Shown here: positions 27,554 through 36,657 of the stretch, piece by piece
How positions within the stretch are numbered: position 1 is the first letter of the stretch
Layout of the letters: the number at the start of each line of letters is the position of its first letter
Assembly: GCF_963678975.1 (NCBI RefSeq)
Contig: NC_089279.1
Coordinates: forward strand, 23,174,004-23,238,003
Direction: 5' to 3'
Source: Dysidea avara
Taxonomy: Eukaryota; Porifera; Demospongiae; Dictyoceratida; Dysideidae
Length of the DNA stretch: 64,000 bases
Notes under the pieces: model-generated
Told to the model about the DNA's origin: nothing
The model's input: the letters and a program-made list of their open reading frames with translations, nothing else
The model's database searches: none
Program-made: the position numbers and the translations under genes

Positions 27554-28303
27554 ATGAAGATATCGTTCAAAGCATTGCTGCTCGTCGTGTCGTACTTCGC
27601 CACAGCCAGGTCACTCGTTCCAGGAAAGTTAGTGGAGTTGGAGTATTCACAGCGAGTTGTACAGGGGAAGTACGAGAGTGAAGATGGAATCAGTGGGATC
27701 ACATTTTTCAGTCAAGAGGACGATTACTTGTTGATCAACACATTCGATGGTAAAACACTAATCGATACTGGTCCGTTTATTGATGTGGATGGGTGGAAAG
27801 TTCGTTCAGTTTACGTGCTAGGTCTCGAGTATCTGCAGTACACTAGCCCCGACCGTCCTGATGAACCTGTAGATCATGACCACTCATTTTCTGAAGCCAT
27901 AGAAAAGCTGCTTGAAGTAAAAGAAGTTGATCTCCTACCAGAGGCAGCAGAAGCTATAGGTCAGAGAGGACTTACTGGCAGGAACACACCTGCAGTGTTA
28001 CCATTCTTCATGTTTGCTTTACGCATCACTCAACTCTACCTGTCTTCATCAGTCAGTATTACTAACACAACATACCGACAAGTGAGAGATGATTGCAGAC
28101 AAGATTGTCCTCCTTGTGAAGACAATGGCTGTCCTGGTATGTGTGGCATCAATTGTCACTGCTGGGATATGGTATGTGATGATTGCTGCTGGCATCAGGG
28201 CTGCTTTGATGTTAGAAATTGTTGTGCAAACGTAAAGGGTAAAAGAAGAAGTAAGTGTTTTACACCTGATAATTTTCGCTGCGATCAACCTTATTATTGT
28301 TAA
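27554..28303 (+). CDS. Secreted cysteine-rich precursor, paralogue 5 (active-site dyad altered)
   Basis: Intronless, 249 residues from the ATG at 27554, which starts the signal peptide MKISFKALLLVVSYFATA; an in-frame ATG 17 codons upstream is disfavoured because Arg/Asp residues would precede the signal. The pro-domain is as in the others. The cleavage site is RQVR. The module keeps all 16 cysteines (CPGMCG, CDDCCWHQGC) but where the others have H-D it reads FDVRNCC, and a basic KGKRRSK insertion follows. If the H-D pair is catalytic in the family, this member is a non-enzymatic variant, as happens often among sPLA2-type toxins and their relatives. The frame is fully open, so it is probably functional rather than decaying. 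Confidence 0.85.
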   Translation: MKISFKALLLVVSYFATARSLVPGKLVELEYSQRVVQGKYESEDGISGITFFSQEDDYLLINTFDGKTLIDTGPFIDVDGWKVRSVYVLGLEYLQYTSPDRPDEPVDHDHSFSEAIEKLLEVKEVDLLPEAAEAIGQRGLTGRNTPAVLPFFMFALRITQLYLSSSVSITNTTYRQVRDDCRQDCPPCEDNGCPGMCGINCHCWDMVCDDCCWHQGCFDVRNCCANVKGKRRSKCFTPDNFRCDQPYYC

Positions 28304-29217
28304 TGTTTCTTCTTTTGGTGTATGTAAATGATTGTACACATGCAATGTAAATACATCAGATTTTTATTCTTCAGACAGATAACATTCTTGCATGCTTTCC
28401 TTTATGCAGAAGCATTTTTTTCCTTTCATGCAGAAAGGAGAGAAGAATGGTCTTATCACTCACATTTCAATGAGTTTAGATGCTGCTTCCCATGCATGCA
28501 TACTTGTTGCTATGGTCATTTCTTGTATAGTAACGTTACACATATCAATGGACATATAACATTACAATCATTTACGCCTTGAATGTGTTTGATAGCATTA
28601 TGTCCCCAATTTAATATAGACACATTAAACTAATCATACAGTTTACTAACAAATGAGGGTGATTCATAATTCAGTTGGTTCAGGGAATGTATCAGTTTAG
28701 CAATACAGTGAGTAGACACTAATTCCTTAAAAGGAGCTAGTGCCATGGTAGTGATAGTATCACTATGATTTTGGTAATTTTACATAGCATTTAACCTCCT
28801 AGCACCCCTAGTATATTTGTCTAAAAAATTGCAGCCATATTAACTAGGAAGTCAGCTATTAATTAAATGACTTCATGACATGAGGCCACCAAATCACTGC
28901 CAACTCACATCTGATGACATGTTCACAACTGATCAAAGACGTGTGATAAAAGCATTATACAATTTCACCCTACAGTATCAGCTTCAGTAATAACATTATA
29001 TCCTCCAGAAATTCTGTATAGCAAACTAGATACACTAAAACTATACTGATAAACAAATAAACACTTACTACAGGTATATAAGCTACATCATAGTGAGAAA
29101 GTTTGCTGGAAGGAAATTTTGGCAAAACACTGTCCACATCCCTTCCTGCTACAGGGGTATATACTCTAGTACATATATACATTCGATTGTGTACATTAAT
29201 TATGTAACTATCTCTTA
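28304..29217. other. Intergenic between the array and RMDN, nothing recognised
   Basis: 3' flank of paralogue 5 meeting the 3' end of the minus-strand RMDN gene. No gene, inverted-end element or RNA gene seen. Confidence 0.4.
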
Positions 29218-32200
29218 TCAAACTTTCTTGAGTAATTGCTCTGCTTCTTTCTTGGACTGTAAAAGAATTAATTGTGGTATTGTATACTTCTCCTTCTAAA
29301 TACATATACCTGAACATCTTCCTCGTTGTTTGGGTGATAGTTCGCTGCTTTCTCTAACCAGTGACGTGCCTTATCTTTCTGGCCAAGCTGGTAAAATACT
29401 TTACCCAAGTAGAGCCAGTTTGCAGAGTAAAACCCTGGCTCAGCTGTGTGAACAATAAAGTATGAATACAAACAGCCCTTATATGGTAAATATGATGCTT
29501 TGTGTGAGAGGATCACAGTGCCAAAGAGTGCATTATTAGTGAAAGGGTTCTTTATAATAAAGACCAGTTATGCAGTAGATACAGTAGGGTGTGTGTTGAA
29601 AGACGAGTAGCTGAATACTATAATAGTCTCAAGAAACTACCCAAGTGCTGTATTTTCGTATACACAAGCATATAGGTAGTGCTTTAAGTAATAATTAAGT
29701 ACTTTTCTAGTCTTAATTCTTCAGAGCATTCATCTTGAGTGTTCGAAGTTCTTCATTTCTTAGCTATTGGACCATTAGTGAGTGACCATATAATCTAAGC
29801 TATTTCTAGTTGTAGGATTAGTTTGGCAATATTATAAATTAGCTGTTATCTGTAAATACTTTATAGCTGCGTTAATTGTTAACACGAAGTTGATTATTGC
29901 TTTTCATAGCTATCATACTTTATTTTTGGTACACGTGTGTGGCGGTGCTTTATGCATTAAATAAAGGGTATATAGTGGTATTGCAATTCCGTTCTTGTTG
30001 GAAACAGTAACAAAACAAATTTACTTTACTAGAAAAACAATTTACTCCACCAGTAAAAGGTGAATGTGATGAGCACGTGGGAGTTAATACACTCTGATAG
30101 ATCAGTCAAATCATTTCTGTCATATTGCAAATTTCCTATATACTTGCCGTTTGTTTCAAAATTATGCCTCTTATGATGGGCTGATTGCAAAAATCGACTC
30201 GGTTTTACTACACTGTAAAAACTGACTCGGTTTTTTGTACATGTAACACGCATAAAAACCGACTTGGTTTTTGTAGTCAAAAGACGCATAAAAATTGACT
30301 CAGATTTTGTAACTAACTTGCAAAAATTGACTTGATTTTGTAACACACACACACACACACACAAAAAAGATTCGGTATAGCTAAAAGCATGCAAAAATAT
30401 CAACTTGGTATTTGTAGCTGACACACAGAAATACAATAGCTGTCTGTAATACCTGTGTGACTGCAGCATTTTATGGAAATCTTGTACTATGGTTTCAGTT
30501 GGCTTCAAATGAGTGTCCTGTGATAAAATGTTAACGGCCAGTCAAGGAGAGCCGGAGATGGCAAATGAAGAAGAAGACAAGGTAACAGAACCGAAAGAAG
30601 ATGTACAACAATGTTAGGTACGAGAGTTTGCTAGCTTCACACCTCAACGGTTCAGTGTGTTGATAGCTAGCTAAGGGCCTAAACAAAAATATGTTCTGGT
30701 TTTTACTGATACAGTTATAACTTACTATTAAAGCATTCTCGTATCTGTTGCTGTTGGCTTGCATACTGGATGATCTTAGCTATGCATCAGAGACTGCATG
30801 TGGAAAGCTTTAAGTGGGAGAAGGTAAACATGCATGTACCAATTAAGGCATTTATCCTGCAAAGGCTAGTATGCATAGCTGCATGCCATTATATGGCAAT
30901 TCCTTTTTAAATATTTATTTTATTTATTAATCCTTTACAGCACAAGTGCTGAAGGTCTGTAGGACACCTGGTCCTATAGCCTGTTTAAGTTGTTACAGAA
31001 ATTTTGATAATAGGTACTTGCTTAGGCCCTTAGCCAGATACCAACACACTGAACCCTAAGCTAGCAAGCTAGCTACCGTACCTCACAATTGCTCTTTCGG
31101 TTCTGTTACCTCATCTTCTTCATGCACTTGCCATCTCCGGCTCTCCTTGATTGGCCTTTAATGTTTTATCACAAGACACTCACTCAAAGCCAACTGAAAC
31201 CAAAGCACAAGATTTCTGTAAAATGTTACTAGCAGCTATTGTATTGTGTCAGCTACAAATACCGAGCCGATAATTTTTGCATGCTTTTATACCGAATCAT
31301 TTTTTTTTGCATGTTATCAAGTTAGTTACAAAAACCGAGTCGATTTTTATGTGTTTTTTAACTGCACAAACCGAGTTGGTTTTATACATGTTATAAAAAG
31401 CCAGATCAATTTTTACAACACAGTGTGTCAATTTTTGCAATCGACCCATCAAAATAGGCATAATTTTGAAACAAACAGCACACAATGTCACTCACTTTGT
31501 TCTGCTTGTTCAAAGTAGCTTAATGCCTAAAAGGACACAAAAAGACTATGCAGTTACATGTATCAGTGACTGAATACTTGAGGAAGAGAAGTATACAGTT
31601 TTTATGCATCATAGAAATTATGCAAACATTCCAGACAATAGAATTGTTACGTTCTGGCCTTTGCAATGCAGGCAGGTGACCAGGTCACTTTAAACACAAC
31701 TATAAAAATCTTATATGATTTTAAACAAAGTGTGCACCCACCAGCTGGCCCAGTCAGTTGTGGGCACTCAACCTGGTTACACTGAGACAATCATGTGTCT
31801 GCACGTCCTTACCCAAGTAAGCAACAAAGTTTCAAAACTAAAATAAAACTTTTGTTTTAGCAAATGTTCAGCTCACAACAATGTCTGCTGATAATTCTAA
31901 AAACATATTTCTGATATTGTGGCTTATAATCAATGCAATAGTACATCACCAGTCAACATTCTTACCAAATATGTATTTGTATATATGTGACCGGGCCTGC
32001 GAAAATAGGGCATGTGGGCACAAACTACATCTTTTCACATAACAGTTCATATCTCAGTACTGGAACAGAATATTTGCATTCTGTAACTTGCATCATAAAG
32101 CCAATTAAGAGCTGAAAAGTGCATTGCCATAGCATAGTGGTACAAAAATTATGCATGATGAAAGTGTGAAAAAGTAGGCAAAAATCATGTGCCCACATGC

Positions 32201-35109
32201 CCTATTTTTGCAGGCCCATATATTGACGCGCCATTCAAGAGTACTTTACAATATGGATACCTCTTCATAACTCGAAGTAGGTGGAGTGGCAAATATGGCT
32301 GATGCTATTTGTCGTTGAATCCAAGTTACATCACAGATTGAGAAACACCATCGACCTAACAAATGTTTCATTGTGGCATCCTGTGGATTAAGCTGGATTG
32401 CTCTCTAAATGGAAGAAAACTTATTACTGTCATACAATTATTTGTTAAGGTACCTCAAAATGTTCCTTTACTTTGTAGGCACTCTCAATTTTGACTCTTG
32501 TTCCTTCATGGTCCCCAACAACACTATGAGCTATGCCCATCCACTAAATAAACAAAGAATACTATCATAAATGTACGTTGTGTTTTACTGGTCAGGCTAG
32601 TACACAGTTAGCTGCACATGTACATGCATGTCAGTAATATACTTCAATCAGTATATAATTGCCTTTTCAATAATATACACACAGTCTTGCACTGGCTAAA
32701 ACACATGGCTATATATAGCATCATTATCGTTGTTCAGCCAGTTTCTCATTTGTTCCTTAGAAAACCTTGAGCAAAAGGCTCTAATGAGCCCACAGATACA
32801 ATAATGAAACAATTGCAAAGATACGTAAATCCATGAGATGAGATTATTGATAATAACCATATAGCTGATGAAAATATTGTGATGCTTTCATTAAAGCATG
32901 CAGGAATCAACTTTGCATGACCTAACAGTTTGTAATTTCAGCAAAGGGGAGAGTATGAGGTGCTACTACCTGAGGGAGGCTATAAACTAACCCATTTAAT
33001 GTTCAACTGACTGCTATTCAACTGCAGTGGCATAGCCAGACCTTCCGGCTTAAGAGATGGATACAAGTTTCACTCCATGGAATTAACTAGCATAAAATGC
33101 GAGTCCATGTTTAGTAGACTCTACATACATTTGTTTTAAGAACTGCTATAGATGTGTATCTGGCTAGTTATATATACTATGTGGCTGTTCTTGTAGTTTA
33201 TTTTACTAGTCCATGCATGAATGTTAGCATTCACAGAATGGAACTGACTTATTACAGCTCCTTATTAGCCATACTTCAATCTCTTTATCTTATCTATGCT
33301 TCTACAGTCTGCACAGCTCTTTACACTCCAGTCTGACTCTGAGATATGGTTCAATTTAGCCGCCAATTCATCTTGCACTATTCATGCACTTGCCTGGTTC
33401 TGTATAATATATGTTTCATCCATCACAATACTGTTGCTCACAATTCAGTAATAATGTATTCCCAAAAGCATGCTCTTCTCCAAACTGCCACCTTGATTAT
33501 TTTAAAACTCTGATCACGTGATGCTATGCGTTAAATATTGTATTGCTGTGGATCACGTGATGTACTTGTTCAACATTTCTTAACAAGCTTCAATGTCAGC
33601 TGGTGTTTTGTGAAATTTACAACCAAGTTATAACGTAATAATCTGTGTCTCTTTAATATATTACGGCAACAGTCACCCTAATACAGCACTCAAGCAAATA
33701 TTCAGTAATAGTAGCTGTCCTAATAAATTACTGACATTACATTCACATTCAGTTTCACAGGGTCTACTGTTTAGAAGTTTCCTGACTGGAGTAGAAAGCT
33801 TACTATTAAAAATCAACATACCCTAATAGTGCAGTCACCCTATTACAGCAGTCAAAAAAATAAATAGCCTCCATAGAGGCCATTGATGTATTATTTGTGA
33901 ATCAACACTTAGTGGACACCCTTCCTTTCACCTTGAAGGAATTCGTTATCCTTGGTAGTCTATGAGCTAGGTATGTAAATTTTCGGTTGTTTAGCACCCA
34001 CATGGCCCATTGTGAAGGGCACATCTTCAGGAACTTGCTTCACCCGTATTTCAAGCTGGCATGAATATATCACTAACTTATCTACCTGGAAGGTTAATAC
34101 TGGAGCTGTACACACTTCATTTCTCACAAATAGGCTGCCATTTAGCTCAATTGGGTGTGGAAAGACAAACAATTATACAAATACGTACACACACATTTTC
34201 AGAAACAATTCGGCAAGTCAGGCATGCCTACAGCAGGCCAGCTGTGGGTGCATGTCTGGTTAATACACTTCTAGCACTTTTGGTTTTGCATAACAAATAC
34301 TGCCAGGCAGTCATGAAGGAAAAGCGAGGCTGCTTTTGAAAGTGTAAGCCTTCATGATTCCTACTTTATTAACTCTTGCTACTACCCATATACGTATGAT
34401 ACCACTAATATCAATCGGGATCAAAGGATGGAGAAATGCACATACAATAGTACAACATTGCTTACTGTACCTTATGGCAATGATAGTTACTATCATCTAG
34501 TTCTAGTGCTTTTGTTGCAAATACTAGACAGCTATGTGCTAACTGTTTAGCTCGGTCTTTATCAGTACTGGGAAGGATCGATAGTTTGTAACAAGCTCTA
34601 GAACATCGCCACTGAATATCAGCAGTCTGGACATCCTTATAAGCCATCACGTAGTCATATAATTCTTGCATACGGTTTTCTTGGTACAAATGATCAGAAT
34701 GGGAGATGATTTGTGAGAGTGGAACATCCTTTTCTGCTGCGTACAACACTGCTACTGGAACAGCTGCTGCCAGTAAAGCTCCCTTACATATGAAATACGA
34801 AAACACATAATTATTGCATAATATTTAAGTGTTTTATATTATTATCTTTGTGGTTGTATAGCTTGTAAATATCTCAAGTAAAAAAATAATAATAATTCAG
34901 TAATTATTACACTACGTATACAGCTGAATGATCATTCATATTCATAAGAGTTCTACCTGTAAGCGAGTGTTCCGCCTTAGATTAGATTGTCTTCCCCAAT
35001 ACACTGGAATCTCCGTACGAATCGCTCTGTACAGTGTCCGTACACAACAATGACTTCGTGTACGTGCAAAATGGCGCTGGATTCCAATCCAAATCCTTGT
35101 TAGCGACAT
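29218..35109 (-). CDS. Regulator of microtubule dynamics (RMDN/FAM82) family TPR protein
   Basis: Seven exons, all phases closing: 34957-35109, 34471-34782, 32454-32543, 32261-32404, 31496-31526, 29310-29443, 29218-29256; about 300 residues (human RMDN1 has 314). Exon 1 is Arg-rich without acidic residues early on (LTRIWIGIQRHFARTRSH), consistent with a mitochondrial presequence as in RMDN1. Exon 2 starts with a hydrophobic GALLAAAVPVAVLYAA and holds the YQENRMQELYDYV and DIQWRCSRACYKLS words of the family. Later exons give ATMKHLLGRWCFSI, YEEALSYFEQAE, GFYSANWLYLGKVFYQLG and the tail KKEAEQLLKKV. RMDN proteins contact microtubules or tether organelles. Exon 5 is only 31 bases. The two large introns hold a long inverted repeat and MITEs. 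Which vertebrate RMDN is the orthologue is not settled. Confidence 0.9.
30149..31481. repeat. Long imperfect inverted repeat (arms about 500 bp) in an RMDN intron
   Basis: The left arm about 30149-30685 is complementary to the right arm about 31019-31481. Shared landmarks include GTTTGTTTCAAAATTATGCC, GGTAACAGAACCGAAAGA and GTTCAGTGTGTTG. The outer half of each arm is a run of diverged units of 35-45 bases built on AAAACCGACTCGGTTTTTGTA, itself palindromic. The spacer is about 330 bp. In the RMDN transcript this would fold into a long double-stranded RNA. A short (CA)10 lies at 30343-30363. Confidence 0.8.
31986..32221. mobile_element. MITE with TGTGACCGG...TGCGAAAATAGGGCATG ends
   Basis: Left TGTGACCGGGCCTGCGAAAATAGG..., right ...CCTATTTTTGCAGGCCCATAT; about 30 bp of inverted ends sharing GGGCATGTGGGCAC. 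Relatives with a TGTGACYGGNNNTGCGAAAA-like start are at 59377 and 61994. The right tip has lost the GGTCACA part. Confidence 0.75.
33511..33562. promoter_or_regulatory. Two GATCACGTGATG palindromes 40 bp apart
   Basis: Both contain TCACGTGA, the core of the CLEAR/E-box bound by MiT-TFE factors, in the RMDN intron about 1.5 kb downstream of the gene start. They may equally be part of an unidentified repeat. Only the sequence match is claimed. Confidence 0.3.
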
Positions 35110-35233
35110 GTTCTGTTTCGTCGAAGTAGTTTAATTTTAATCGCGACAATTTTAATGAGCTTACATGGTAGCGCACCCCAATTTATTAAGCTATTTTAAT
35201 AAAATTTTGCAGCGCTTACAATATCAATTTTAT

Positions 35234-36553
35234 TTAAAATGAAGCCAATTCTGAAGGAAGGTCTGTAGTAGTTACCCATGTGAGTGCCCATTTTAAGTCT
35301 GTCAACATAAACTTCATTGCTTTAGTCCACTGCTCCAGTGAGTTAAATCTCATCTTCACTGAATATGCCTCAGTGTTGTCCCCTATTTTTTCCTTCTCAA
35401 TTTTGTACGGCAAAGTGAAGTGGTTATTGCTCTTTTCTATACGAAGTTTAAACTGTTGTAAACAGTCCAGATAGGCAGCCATAGCATTGTCAAACTTTGA
35501 ATCCCAGAAGAACTTCATACCACCACCACCATGAAGTGGCAACTCAACATCCTTTCCTTCAGTACTACGAATGAATGATTGGTTACCATAAGGCACTAGT
35601 TTAAAACGTTTGAATTCAAACTTGACCTTTTTAGCCAATGTGTGAAGTAACAGGGTGGCCTGACCCCAAGCTGCATTAATTTCACTCCATTCCACAGGAA
35701 CTGTTGTGAGTCGTCCAAGCCTAAAACCATTGATAGTCCCAAAGAGACCATTGTGCCAAATGTGAAAAGCACTGTTAATGACGCTGGTCTTCCGAAGCCT
35801 GTGTAACTGTTCACTACTATATTGCAGTTTGTATTCTACACTGATTTGCTCATCTTGTAGCTCTAACATTTGTCGCTGATACTGGTTGAAGTCTTGCCAG
35901 TATTGCTCTTCTTCATCATCCAATGTCTTCTTACGTTCTTCCTCCTTCCTAAGTTCCTCTTGCACTCCATTACGATGTCCCTCAACATCAATTAGTTTCT
36001 CTTTAAGTTCCTTTTCAGCTTGTCTCAGACTTGCTAGCTCTTCGTCAAGTTTTGATGACTCAGTGTCTGAAGATTCAAGGTCTTTTTTTAAGGAATCAAG
36101 TAACTTTTCATAATGCTTAGTGGAATCTTGTGCAAATATTATCTGCTGGTCGTAGCCATCTAGGACAGCTTCAGGACATTCCTTACACAATGGATGGTCT
36201 ACCACACAATGCGATGATAACAGGTCAAAGAATTCTTCAGCCACTGCAAGTTGTCTGCGTGTTTTCTCAATCTTTGCATCAAGTTTAACCATTTCTTCTT
36301 CTTCGTCCCCACTAGACCGTTCAGATGTTGGAACGTCATCTAATTTGGCATAAGGGTACGTCCGTTTTACCCCGTCCAGTTCCGTCCCTCTGTCATCTTC
36401 ACCTGAACAAGACAATTTCTTCACTAAATCGTTAGCAGCATCCAGCATTTCCCTTGTCTTCAGTCCGGCCGAGTCGAATATCAACGGCTGACTACATTTC
36501 TGACATACAAAGCTGACTATTGTAGTAGTGTTACCATGTTTAGCAGCTGCCAT
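35234..36553 (-). CDS. BECN1: Beclin-1 (class III PI3-kinase complex), intronless
   Basis: 439 residues in one exon (human 450). Beclin-1 scaffolds VPS34/VPS15 with ATG14 or UVRAG to make PI3P in autophagy and endosomal traffic. Visible parts: N-terminal C-x-x-C (CQKC, 17-20); BH3-like region around 100-113 (RRQLAVAEEFFDLL) running into VDHPLCKECPEAVLDGYD (118-135); Glu/Lys-rich coiled coil about 140-240; then the evolutionarily conserved domain with FHIWHNGLFGTINGFRLGR, VEWSEINAAWGQ, the aromatic finger MKFFWDSKFDNAM, and the ending EQWTKAMKFMLTDLKW. The start at 36553 gives a family-length protein. It lies 124 bases upstream of RMDN on the same strand and head-to-head with V-ATPase d. The absence of introns is notable because its neighbours have them. 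Confidence 0.97.
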   Translation of the reverse strand: MAAAKHGNTTTIVSFVCQKCSQPLIFDSAGLKTREMLDAANDLVKKLSCSGEDDRGTELDGVKRTYPYAKLDDVPTSERSSGDEEEEMVKLDAKIEKTRRQLAVAEEFFDLLSSHCVVDHPLCKECPEAVLDGYDQQIIFAQDSTKHYEKLLDSLKKDLESSDTESSKLDEELASLRQAEKELKEKLIDVEGHRNGVQEELRKEEERKKTLDDEEEQYWQDFNQYQRQMLELQDEQISVEYKLQYSSEQLHRLRKTSVINSAFHIWHNGLFGTINGFRLGRLTTVPVEWSEINAAWGQATLLLHTLAKKVKFEFKRFKLVPYGNQSFIRSTEGKDVELPLHGGGGMKFFWDSKFDNAMAAYLDCLQQFKLRIEKSNNHFTLPYKIEKEKIGDNTEAYSVKMRFNSLEQWTKAMKFMLTDLKWALTWVTTTDLPSELASF

Positions 36554-36657
36554 CTTACGTTACCTCACGCTCAAAGAAGAATTCTTTAGTGACGCCGCTT
36601 GTTCTAATTCAAAGGGAGCGTTAATTAGAACGTAAGATTTACATCACATGATTAACA
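36554..36657. promoter_or_regulatory. 104-bp bidirectional promoter, Beclin-1 / V-ATPase d
   Basis: All that separates two start codons on opposite strands. It includes TCACATGA (36646-36653), one base away from the TCACGTGA CLEAR core. Shared control of an autophagy scaffold and a lysosomal proton-pump subunit would make sense, but only the arrangement is seen. Confidence 0.6.
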
